Assembly (NCBI GenBank): GCA_041655255.1
Contig: JBBAFS010000010.1
Coordinates: 1 to 32,466 of the forward strand
Direction: 5' to 3'
Source: JBBAFS01 sp041655255
GTDB taxonomy: Bacteria > Spirochaetota > Spirochaetia > Sphaerochaetales > Sphaerochaetaceae
DNA length: 32,466 bases
Position 1 is the stretch's first letter. The number at the start of each line of letters is the position of its first letter. A program made the position numbers and the translations under genes. The notes under the pieces are model-generated. The model did no database searches. It had not been told where the DNA came from and worked only from the letters and a program-made list of their open reading frames with translations. Below, piece after piece: positions 11,764 to 18,696 of this stretch.

Positions 11764-13785
11764 CTACAAGAACAGAAGTGAACCAACTTGGTACACAACC
11801 ATAGCTGCAAAGTACGCTACTCCAGTTTGGAATAGAATTGCAGTAGCTGTCCACCCAACCGAATTCATCTCTCTTCTCGTTGCTCCTATTGCAGCAACAC
11901 AAGGAGCTGCAAAGAGTGTAAAAATCATAAAGGCATATGCACTTACAGGATTGAAGAATTGACTCACTGAAGCTACCAGTGAGGGATCTCCCTCTGCAAC
12001 GGTGCCTAAGCCTAATACTATACCGAATGTAGCCACAATTGTCTCTTTCGCCAACAACCCAGTGATAGTTGCCACAGCTGCTTCCCACTGCCCAAAGCCT
12101 AAAGGCTTAAATACTGGGGCAATGAATCGACCAATTGAGGCTAAAATAGAGTGCTGAGTCTCAACAAACTGTAAGGACCAGCTTGTCGATTGTAAGACCC
12201 AAATAGCAGCTGAAGCGACAGCAATGATTGTTCCAGCCTTTTTAATAAACTCACGCCCACGCTCCCACATATGTAAGAGTACACTTTTGAACCGAGGCAT
12301 ATGATAAGGAGGAAGCTCCATAACAAATGGGGCAGGATCTCCAGCAAAAGCTTTCGTCTTTTTCAAAAAGATTCCACTGACAATAACAGCACCAATACCA
12401 ATGAGGTACATACTTGAAGCCATCCATGCGCTATTAGGGAAGAATGCTCCAACCAAAAGGGCAAACACTGGAAGCTTTGCTCCACATGGGATAAACGGAG
12501 TGAGCATGATAGTCATTCGCCGATCACGCTGGTTCTCAATAGTCCGTGTTGCCATAATTGCAGGTACTGAACACCCTGTTCCGATAAGCATCGGAATAAA
12601 GGATTTACCACTAAGACCAAATTTTCTAAAGATTCGATCCATGATAAATGCTACTCGAGCCATATAACCCACATCTTCCATAAACGATAAGAAGAAAAAG
12701 AGGATCATCATCTGTGGAACAAATGTCAAAACTGCTCCCACTCCTGCAATGATACCATCAACAAGTAACCCCACTAACCATGGGTGAGTTCCTACATTAA
12801 GGAGCCATACACCTAAAGTGTCTGAGGCTATATCACCAAATAATAACTCAATTGAGTCGATGAAGAACTCTCCCACACTTTGGATACTGATGTAGTACAC
12901 CCCCCACATAATAAGGAAAAAGAGGGGAAGAGCTAAAAATCGGTTTGTCACAATACGGTCAATTTTATCACTAGTAGTAAGAGTCCCTAATGCTCGACGG
13001 TTGGTGTGAACACGATTAGCAATAGAGCTAAGGTATTCGTATCGATCGTTGGTGATGATTCCTTCAGCTGAATCATCATGCTCCTCTTCTACTGCTTTGA
13101 CAATGTTTTCTATGTGTTCTAACTGAGTCTCACTAAGGGCAACACGTTGTTGTACTTGCTCATCTCGCTCAAAGAGTTTCACTGAGTACCACCGAAGTAA
13201 CTCAGGTGGGACAGTATCAGCAATCTCAGCGTGAATAGCACTAATTGCTTTTTCAGTTGATTGAGAGAAGGTAGCCAAAATAGTGGGACTTCCCCCTTTC
13301 TCAATGCGGTTTTTTGTCACATTGATTAACTCTTTTAAACCCCGCTTTGTCACAGCAGAGGTTTCTACCACAGGACACCCTGTTGCCAAAGAGAGGGCAG
13401 GGGCATCAATAACCTCTCCCCGCTTTTCGACAATGTCGATCATGTTCAATGCGATAATAACAGGAATCCCAGTCTCTAATAACTGGGTTGTTAGATATAA
13501 GTTGCGCTCCAAGTTTGTTGCATCAACGACATTAATGACCACATCTGGTCGTCCATCGACCAGATAATCTCGAGTGATGACTTCTTCAAGCGTATAAGGC
13601 GACAGTGAATAGATACCAGGTAAGTCGATAACTACGTAGTGGCGATCTTGTTTAAGGTGCCCCTCTTTTTTCTCAACAGTTACTCCTGGCCAGTTCCCTA
13701 CATATTGAGTTGACCCGGTCAACTCATTAAACAACGATGTCTTCCCCGAGTTGGGATTACCAGCTAAAGCGATTGTATGAGCCAT
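11764..13785 (-). CDS. feoB: Ferrous iron transporter FeoB
   Basis: A 673-residue inner-membrane protein. The N-terminal G domain shows G1 GNPNSGKT (9-16), G3 DLPG (54-57), G4 NMID (114-117) and G5 ETSA (141-144). A helical GDI-like region follows, and from about 280 on there are roughly eight or more membrane helices with the gate motifs GTGCSVPAIMATRT and PCGAKLPVFALL. It takes up Fe2+ across the cytoplasmic membrane with GTP-dependent gating. It is a little shorter than E. coli FeoB and lacks FeoC. ATG at 13785 with GGAG upstream. Preceded by two feoA genes and followed nine bases later by the Cys-rich partner. Confidence 0.97.
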   Translation of the reverse strand: MAHTIALAGNPNSGKTSLFNELTGSTQYVGNWPGVTVEKKEGHLKQDRHYVVIDLPGIYSLSPYTLEEVITRDYLVDGRPDVVINVVDATNLERNLYLTTQLLETGIPVIIALNMIDIVEKRGEVIDAPALSLATGCPVVETSAVTKRGLKELINVTKNRIEKGGSPTILATFSQSTEKAISAIHAEIADTVPPELLRWYSVKLFERDEQVQQRVALSETQLEHIENIVKAVEEEHDDSAEGIITNDRYEYLSSIANRVHTNRRALGTLTTSDKIDRIVTNRFLALPLFFLIMWGVYYISIQSVGEFFIDSIELLFGDIASDTLGVWLLNVGTHPWLVGLLVDGIIAGVGAVLTFVPQMMILFFFLSFMEDVGYMARVAFIMDRIFRKFGLSGKSFIPMLIGTGCSVPAIMATRTIENQRDRRMTIMLTPFIPCGAKLPVFALLVGAFFPNSAWMASSMYLIGIGAVIVSGIFLKKTKAFAGDPAPFVMELPPYHMPRFKSVLLHMWERGREFIKKAGTIIAVASAAIWVLQSTSWSLQFVETQHSILASIGRFIAPVFKPLGFGQWEAAVATITGLLAKETIVATFGIVLGLGTVAEGDPSLVASVSQFFNPVSAYAFMIFTLFAAPCVAAIGATRREMNSVGWTATAILFQTGVAYFAAMVVYQVGSLLFL

Positions 13786-13815
13786 ACATGCTCCTAAGTG
13801 TAAATTTATGAGTCC

Positions 13816-14043
13816 CTATTGGGACTCGACGATAATGTGTGCTGCATCTCCTTTACGCAAGGAGAGTTCATATCCTCGAACAGATATTTCAATTGGGTCT
13901 CCAAGAGGAGCAACTTTACGGACAAATACCGTACACCCTTTGGTAATTCCCATGTCCATGATTCTTCTCATGGTGGGGCCCTCTCCACCGACTTTACGTA
14001 CTTTAGCGGAGGACCCTGGCTGAATATCTTTTAATGTTATCAT
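13816..14043 (-). CDS. feoA: FeoA-domain protein (second in operon)
   Basis: 75 residues forming an SH3-like beta barrel of the FeoA family: MITLKDIQPGSSAKVRKV, then the MRRIMDMGITKG helix-turn and PIEISVRGYELSLRKGDA, which is the canonical end (RG..LSLRK.EA). FeoA is a small cytoplasmic partner needed for FeoB activity. The start codon has only a weak ribosome site and lies 11 bases after the first feoA, so coupling is likely. It sits 30 bases before feoB. Of the two FeoA copies this is the closer to the classical one. Confidence 0.93.
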   Translation of the reverse strand: MITLKDIQPGSSAKVRKVGGEGPTMRRIMDMGITKGCTVFVRKVAPLGDPIEISVRGYELSLRKGDAAHIIVESQ

Positions 14044-14054
14044 GGCATTACCAA

Positions 14055-14267
14055 TTATGAGACGTGAATGCGTCGAGCCATTGATCGGTCAAGCGCAATT
14101 CGTGAATTTTTAATAGATAGAATCAAATTGCCTCCGTTATCGGAGACGACCGTCACAGATTCACCTGTAGTGAATCCGAGACTACTAAGAAACCGACGTG
14201 TTTCATCTTTTCCGGTTACCATGGTAATCGAAGCCGATTCTCCAACTTTTACGAAAGATAATGGCAT
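14055..14267 (-). CDS. feoA: FeoA-domain protein (first in operon)
   Basis: 70 residues, another FeoA-type SH3-like domain: MPLSFVKVGESASITMVTG, RRFLSSLGFTTGESVTVVS, then LILSIKNSRIALDRSMARRI. The last part (ALDRSMARRI) is the form seen in the more divergent FeoA copies of anaerobes. It is clearly different from its neighbour, so this is an old duplication or two subfamilies, not a recent copy. GAGAGG lies before the ATG at 14267. It is the first gene of the iron-uptake operon, behind the palindrome and promoter at 14291-14345. Confidence 0.92.
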   Translation of the reverse strand: MPLSFVKVGESASITMVTGKDETRRFLSSLGFTTGESVTVVSDNGGNLILSIKNSRIALDRSMARRIHVS

Positions 14268-14290
14268 ATGGACCTCTCTTAGTAGATTTT

Positions 14291-14306
14291 GTTAGCCAGT
14301 GCTAAC
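14291..14306. promoter_or_regulatory. Palindromic operator candidate of the feo operon
   Basis: A perfect inverted repeat GTTAGC-N4-GCTAAC lies about 10 bases past the -10 box, over the start of transcription. Position and half-site (TTAGC/GCTAA) recall DtxR/IdeR/MntR-type metal repressor sites more than Fur boxes. No repressor gene is in the window. Confidence 0.5.
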
Positions 14307-14316
14307 TCTTAGCTTT

Positions 14317-14345
14317 ATTAGACTCCATTACGCTAAATGTGTCAA
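14317..14345 (-). promoter_or_regulatory. Promoter of the feo operon
   Basis: On the minus strand there is a perfect TTGACA at 14340-14345, a 17-base spacer and TCTAAT at 14317-14322. The leader to the first feoA is about 45 bases. Confidence 0.7.
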
Positions 14346-14515
14346 TACGTGAAAGGGGTAAAATCACCCAATTGTCATACAATAGATTTGATATCTTCCA
14401 CTATTTAACATCATTCCAAAATAGAGGCGAGAAAGTGAACATTTCACACTCTTAAAAAAGAGTTTCAATTCACTCTTGCGTTTTTTTCAATTTACAGGTA
14501 AAACTAATGGTGGTT

Positions 14516-14600
14516 GCCGAAGTGGTGGAATAGGTAGACACAAGGGACTTAAAATCCCTTGCTCATTTTGGGCGTGCGGGTTCAATTCCCGCCTTCGGCA
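14516..14600 (+). tRNA. tRNA-Leu, anticodon TAA
   Basis: An 85-base class II tRNA. The acceptor stem is GCCGAAG/CTTCGGC with discriminator A. The anticodon stem GGGAC.../...TCCC presents loop CTTAAAA, so the anticodon is TAA and reads UUA. A long variable arm (TGCTCATTTTGGGCG region) and the T-arm GCGGG-TTCAATT-CCCGC complete the cloverleaf. CCA is not encoded. A possible -10 TAAAAC lies at 14500-14505. Confidence 0.96.
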
Positions 14601-14612
14601 CTCCCTATAAGA

Positions 14613-14642
14613 GGTTCTGATCTATTTATCAGAGCCTTTTTT
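14613..14642 (+). terminator. Terminator of the tRNA-Leu gene
   Basis: A nine-base-pair stem GGTTCTGAT/ATCAGAGCC (one G-U) with a six-base loop is followed by six T, 12 bases past the tRNA. Confidence 0.88.
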
Positions 14643-14756
14643 ATTACGTGATGATATTTCTCTCTTTTGGTGAAATCATTCTCCCTTTACAAATATATAT
14701 AACAAACACATGACATAGGTGTGGACTATGTTCTCATTGCTCCTAATTTTGTATCT

Positions 14757-14784
14757 ATTCCATAATTCTCTTAAGAGATGGAAT
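14757..14784. repeat. 28-bp inverted repeat upstream of the secreted-protein gene
   Basis: ATTCCAT (14757-14763) and ATGGAAT (14778-14784) flank a perfect 10-bp palindrome CTCTTAAGAG (14768-14777). The two elements are offset by four bases. It lies 50 bases before the gene at 14835 and could be an operator or a leader hairpin. A possible -10 TATAGA follows near 14812. Confidence 0.45.
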
Positions 14785-14834
14785 GCTGAGATATGTTTAA
14801 AGAGATCGGAGTATAGATTGCAAGGAGGGTTGCA

Positions 14835-15343
14835 ATGAAAAAAACAATTCTTATTACGCTATTAGCATGTGTCCTTCTTGGTGGTGTTTTTGCCGATTCT
14901 TTAGATGATGCCTCTTTTGATATCTCTACTAATATTCAAACTGTGGCAGAAATCAAAGTATTCGACAGTGATGCCGACATTAGTGTTATGAACTGGAGTG
15001 GTTTAACAGCATTACCATCTTTTGAATTCACCGGTGGAAATCGCTATAAGGCATTTTATGTACAGCACTGACCAATATTGGAAGTAATCTTACCATTCAT
15101 GTGAAGGCCCCTCATATGAGTCGAATTGGAGGGGGAGATACAACTATTAGTTATCAGATGAATGATGGAATATTATCAACAGCTGGATCTACTATTCAAG
15201 AATATTATGTAGAAAACTTAACTTCCTTTAACATGCGAGTGATACAAGTTGCTGCTTTTATTGAGTTAAGTGAAGTAGATTACACCGATGCCGTTGCCGG
15301 CTCGTACCAAGCTACACTCACCTTTGAATTAGTTGGCCCATAA
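14835..15343 (+). pseudogene. Secreted beta-rich protein gene broken by one frameshift
   Basis: The first frame (14835-15071) has a signal peptide (MKKTILITLLACVLLGGVFA) after a good AAGGAGGG site and runs to a TGA after the residues YVQH. The next frame, open from about 15050 to a stop at 15343, reads TALTNIGSNLTIHVKAP and goes on for about 90 residues to ATLTFELVGP. Joined, they give one protein of about 168 residues, exported and mostly beta, in the style of small surface or periplasmic proteins. No slippery heptamer is visible at the junction (15050-15070), so a real mutation or a sequencing error is likelier than programmed frameshifting. A terminator follows. Family not recognised. Confidence 0.72.
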
Positions 15344-15368
15344 TAAGAGTCTTTATATCACAAACATG

Positions 15369-15396
15369 AGACCCCAGATTATCTGGGGTCTTGTTG
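15369..15396 (+). terminator. Terminator after the secreted-protein gene
   Basis: A perfect nine-base-pair stem AGACCCCAG/CTGGGGTCT with loop ATTAT is followed by TTGTTGT. The T-tract is imperfect. Confidence 0.7.
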
Positions 15397-15408
15397 TAAT
15401 ATGTTGTG

Positions 15409-15438
15409 TTGAACATTGATTGAGTTTTTTACTATGAT
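15409..15438 (+). promoter_or_regulatory. Promoter of the nicotinamidase gene
   Basis: TTGAAC at 15409-15414, an 18-base spacer and TATGAT at 15433-15438. The gene starts 20 bases further, after AAGGAG. Confidence 0.6.
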
Positions 15439-15458
15439 GGGTTCAAGGAGAGCGTGTT

Positions 15459-15980
15459 ATGAAAAAGACCTTAATTATCGTCGATGTGCAAAACGACTTT
15501 TTAGCTGGTGGAGCATTAGCTGTTGATACTGCTGGGGAAGAATTTGTCAAAAAGATTGAGAGCATTCGTCCACTTTTTGATCAAGTACTTCTTACTGCCG
15601 ATGATCACCCAGTAGATCATATCTCTTTTAGTGATTTTCCACCCCATTGTGTTGCAGGAACTAAAGGTGCAGAGCTTGCTGTAGAAATTGGAAATGACAA
15701 AGTTCTTTACAAAGGAAGAGACAAAAACGAAGAAGAGTTTTCCCCTTTTGGTGATGGAAAGCGCATTGAATACATTGAAGGTGATGAGATCTACGTTGTG
15801 GGTTTAGCTGGAGATTTTTGTGTAAAACAATCTTTGTTAGATCTCTTACAGTACCTCCCTTCTAAAAAGTATTACGCTATTACCGATTTAATTCAAAGTG
15901 TCGATAAAACAACATACAACCCACTTGATCATTTCAATAAACAAGTCACTTTTGTCACGAGTGGCGAGCTTATGCGATAG
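15459..15980 (+). CDS. pncA: Nicotinamidase
   Basis: A 173-residue cysteine hydrolase of the isochorismatase fold. The catalytic triad is visible as D9 (IIVDVQNDF), K85 (VLYKGRD) and C121 (GLAGDFCVKQS). The metal site is the D49-H50...H54 cluster (TADDHPVDH), and the substrate loop FPPHCVAGT is at 60-68. It converts nicotinamide to nicotinate, which PncB (28554, this window) turns into nicotinate mononucleotide, so the pair forms the first two steps of NAD salvage. It has its own promoter and an AAGGAG site eight bases before the ATG. The protein is somewhat shorter than E. coli PncA, mainly in loops. Confidence 0.93.
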   Translation: MKKTLIIVDVQNDFLAGGALAVDTAGEEFVKKIESIRPLFDQVLLTADDHPVDHISFSDFPPHCVAGTKGAELAVEIGNDKVLYKGRDKNEEEFSPFGDGKRIEYIEGDEIYVVGLAGDFCVKQSLLDLLQYLPSKKYYAITDLIQSVDKTTYNPLDHFNKQVTFVTSGELMR

Positions 15981-15999
15981 TTATCCTCTTAAAGTCTGT

Positions 16000-16016
16000 A
16001 GAGTGTGATACACTCT
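16000..16016. repeat. Perfect inverted repeat between pncA and the next gene
   Basis: AGAGTGT-GAT-ACACTCT. It may be a weak terminator of pncA (no T-tract follows) or an operator of the gene at 16046, where TATACA at 16017-16022 would be its -10 box. Confidence 0.4.
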
Positions 16017-16045
16017 TATACAAGAGATGATGAGTAGGAGGAATT

Positions 16046-16393
16046 ATGAAAGAGTTGAAAAAGCAGTTTAAAGCACTTGCTCCAGATGCTACTGAGAAAC
16101 AGATTGCCGATACTATCGAAGATTTGAATCGTTATAATTATGATCCTATCTTTATTTTAGAGGCACCAAATTTCTTGTCATGGAAAAAGAAGGAGATGAT
16201 CGACGAGTATCATCGTTTGGCCTCTTTACCAAAGGATGACCCCGAGTTAGCTCAAGTAAATATAGACTCTCCCGAAGAGGCGGTGAAAAAACAGATGTCA
16301 CTGTTACTGTACCACTACGATTTGTTGGTAAGATTAAGAGTTGGAGAGTCGGAAGCTTGGGATGTTGTCTACGAATTGTATGAGGATGATTAA
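16046..16393 (+). CDS. Hypothetical small helical protein
   Basis: 115 residues, soluble, largely helical and acidic at the end (VYELYEDD). No signal peptide, membrane helix or motif I recognise. The first 40 residues (FKALAPDATEKQIADTIEDL) look like a small helix-loop-helix bundle. It is very likely real: it has an excellent GGAGGA ribosome site and normal codon use. It overlaps the stop of the convergent gene at 16390 by four bases. Function unknown. Confidence 0.72.
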   Translation: MKELKKQFKALAPDATEKQIADTIEDLNRYNYDPIFILEAPNFLSWKKKEMIDEYHRLASLPKDDPELAQVNIDSPEEAVKKQMSLLLYHYDLLVRLRVGESEAWDVVYELYEDD

Positions 16394-16845
16394 CTCTTAT
16401 CTTCAATACTTGGCGTAGCGCTTTTGAGGGGGATAATCTTTTTGATAAACGGCTGTAACCCCGTGAACGTCTTTTGCAACTCCTCTTCACTCTCTTTTAA
16501 TGCAGATTGCCATGCAGCTCCGAATCCGGGGCTGTTGATGGTGAGTTTATCGGCAGCTTGTTGATATACTTGCAATCGAGCTATCTCTTTACGTCCAGGC
16601 TTTTGAGAATAGGTGTGAATAGTGATTCTCATATTCTCATTTTCAGCTTTCAAATCCTTAACTTCATCTCGTAATTTAGAAAGGCCTTCACTTTCAAGAT
16701 CCATCCGATCAGTTACCATCGCTTTAAGACGGCTAATTTCGGCTTTATGCTCTTTGACTTTTGTTGAGTGTTTTACGTATTGGATAATAAGGAGTACCAA
16801 CATAGGCACCAAGCCAATAGCAACTCCGATGATAACTTGTTTCAT
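16390..16845 (-). CDS. Membrane-anchored coiled-coil protein, unknown
   Basis: 151 residues. Residues 4-22 are one membrane helix (IIGVAIGLVPMLVLLI), followed by a long charged coiled coil at about 30-75 (EHKAEISRLKAMV, LRDEVKDLKAENE), then an alpha-helical tail. The plan is that of small single-pass proteins with a cytoplasmic or periplasmic coiled coil, and the family is unrecognised. AGAGAGG precedes the ATG at 16845. It follows the Na/Pi transporter gene by 58 bases on the same strand and may be co-transcribed with it. Confidence 0.75.
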   Translation of the reverse strand: MKQVIIGVAIGLVPMLVLLIIQYVKHSTKVKEHKAEISRLKAMVTDRMDLESEGLSKLRDEVKDLKAENENMRITIHTYSQKPGRKEIARLQVYQQAADKLTINSPGFGAAWQSALKESEEELQKTFTGLQPFIKKIIPLKSATPSIEDKS

Positions 16846-16903
16846 TGTTTACCTCTCTTTGGTATTCGCACTGAGTATATCATGCACATAAAGTGCCTTT
16901 CAA

Positions 16904-18574
16904 CTATCGACTAGAGAGGCTAGAGAGGCTTTCTACAATGTTTAAGCAGTGATCACCAATGTGTTCGATATGACGCAGTACATCGATGTACAACAGTTCT
17001 GAGCGTACTTCGTGGCCTTGTTGAAGTCGAATAGAGGCATTCTCTTTCAATTCGTGCCGCATGAGGTTAATCTCATTTTCTAATTCTTGTGCTTGAGCTA
17101 GATTATGTGATTTTGCTTGGTCAGTTAAGTTACTTCGAATCAGGGCTATGAATTTAAGAACTAAATCGACATAGGGATATAAGTCATTCATAGCATGCTC
17201 TTCAATTTCGAGTTCTTGGTTATTTCTTCGTTCTGCTAGGAACATTAAGTTGTAACAGTTGTCTCCAATGGATTCTAATTCATTGGTGATTCGCATCATG
17301 CTATGAAGGTTACTTGCACTTACTTTATTCATCCCATCCATGCTGCACTTACTTAAGAAGGTGGTAATCTCCTCTTGCATCTGGTCGGTAAGATCTTCTT
17401 GTTGTGATTGGATCTCCAATTGCTCATCTACAGGAATCTCAGGATGGGTAAAAGTGTTCCAAAAGCGGACAAACATCTCATCGGTGATATCGGCCATCTT
17501 AAAAAGTTCACGCTTTACAGTAAGAAGGTACAACTCTGGAGAGTCGTGCATCGTGGCTCGAATATATTTAAGTTTATAAGGACCAATGAGTGAATCATCA
17601 TCGGGGACTAACTTTTTACCAATGGCGACAAGTTGTGGAATAAAGAAGCTGAAAATGAGGACATTTCCAATATTATACAGGGTGTGAAAAGTGACTAAGT
17701 GAAATGGGATGGTGTGTGACTGAGAAGGATCAAAAATATCACCAGGGACTAAAAAATCGACAAAGTGTAAAAAAGGAGTGAATATCAGACTCATCCATAG
17801 TAGCCCGAACACATTAAATACAATATTTATCCGACTTGAGCGTCGTGCATTTACTGTGGTACCAAAACTAGCTAGATATGCGGTAACAGTTGTTCCGACA
17901 TTCCCCCCAAGGACAATCGCTGCGGCGGTGGGAAAATCGTACCAACCCGAATAGGCCATCGCTAGGTTAATAGCCATAGAGGCACTGGAAGATTGGACGA
18001 TAATTGTGAGAAGCATCCCCACTAAGATAAAAAAGAGATACGATAAAAGACCATTGCCACTGAAGTTGTGTAGTGAGATGAGTAAATCTTGGTGTTGAGA
18101 GATATCTGGTACCGACTCTTTAAGAAAATCGAGACCTAAAAAAAGGAGCCCAAGACCAATGAAAATTTCACCAACGGCAGCTTTTTTTAACCTCTTAATG
18201 ACAATAAGGGCAAACCCTACTCCAATAGCTGGAAGGCTAATACCACTAAATGAGAGATTGAACCCAAAAAGAGCGACAATCCAACCGGTGATTGTCGTTC
18301 CTATATTGGCTCCCATAATCACACCAATACCTTGGGCTAATTCTAACAATCCTGCATTAATGAAACTGACCACCATGACAGTTGTGGTTGATGAAGATTG
18401 CATAATAGCGGTAGTTAATATTCCAGTGAGAATGGCAGCGAACCTACTGCCGGTCATAAAGTTCAGAACTGATTGAAGTCGTTCACCAGCAGCTCGTCGT
18501 AACCCCTCGCTGAGGGTATTCATCCCATATAAGAATAGACCAATACTGCCGAAGATGAGCACCACTTGATACAC
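16904..18574 (-). CDS. Na/Pi cotransporter family protein with PhoU-like C-terminal domain
   Basis: A 556-residue membrane transporter of the NptA/YjbB group. Two inverted repeats each carry the QSSS signature (AIMQSSSTTTVM near 60 and IVQSSSASMAI near 195) followed by GANIGTT and GGNVGTT, which bind phosphate and sodium in the SLC34-like fold. About eight membrane helices reach to about 340. The rest (from about 360) is a helical PhoU-like domain (SIGDNCYNLM, HIEHIGDHCLNIVE). Family members export or import phosphate with Na+, and direction cannot be told from sequence. The start is GTG at 18574, with GGGGAG eight bases before. The gene downstream may be its partner. Confidence 0.93.
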   Translation of the reverse strand: MYQVVLIFGSIGLFLYGMNTLSEGLRRAAGERLQSVLNFMTGSRFAAILTGILTTAIMQSSSTTTVMVVSFINAGLLELAQGIGVIMGANIGTTITGWIVALFGFNLSFSGISLPAIGVGFALIVIKRLKKAAVGEIFIGLGLLFLGLDFLKESVPDISQHQDLLISLHNFSGNGLLSYLFFILVGMLLTIIVQSSSASMAINLAMAYSGWYDFPTAAAIVLGGNVGTTVTAYLASFGTTVNARRSSRINIVFNVFGLLWMSLIFTPFLHFVDFLVPGDIFDPSQSHTIPFHLVTFHTLYNIGNVLIFSFFIPQLVAIGKKLVPDDDSLIGPYKLKYIRATMHDSPELYLLTVKRELFKMADITDEMFVRFWNTFTHPEIPVDEQLEIQSQQEDLTDQMQEEITTFLSKCSMDGMNKVSASNLHSMMRITNELESIGDNCYNLMFLAERRNNQELEIEEHAMNDLYPYVDLVLKFIALIRSNLTDQAKSHNLAQAQELENEINLMRHELKENASIRLQQGHEVRSELLYIDVLRHIEHIGDHCLNIVESLSSLSSR

Positions 18575-18696
18575 TTACGTCACTCCCCTTTGCTAGTAGT
18601 GAATGTATCAGAGTAAAAGGGAAATGAAAAGGGGAGAGTACACTCTTGTTGCTCACAACTGATGTTGGTGTTAGTTTATAAGAAAGGAGTCACGGT

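Noticed and set aside
11696..12088. Minus-strand 130-residue Cys-rich ORF overlapping the end of feoB
   Set aside because: It is the feoB sequence in another frame, with unnatural residue use. The genuine Cys-rich partner is the 51-residue gene at 11599-11754.
14440..14475. ACTCTT/AAGAGT stem before tRNA-Leu as a terminator
   Set aside because: The stem is short and AT-rich, no gene ends just before it on either strand, and the T-tract does not follow directly.
15050..15070. Programmed -1 frameshift in the secreted-protein gene
   Set aside because: There is no X-XXY-YYZ heptamer and no evident stimulatory stem directly after the shift zone. Mutation or sequencing error explains it more simply.
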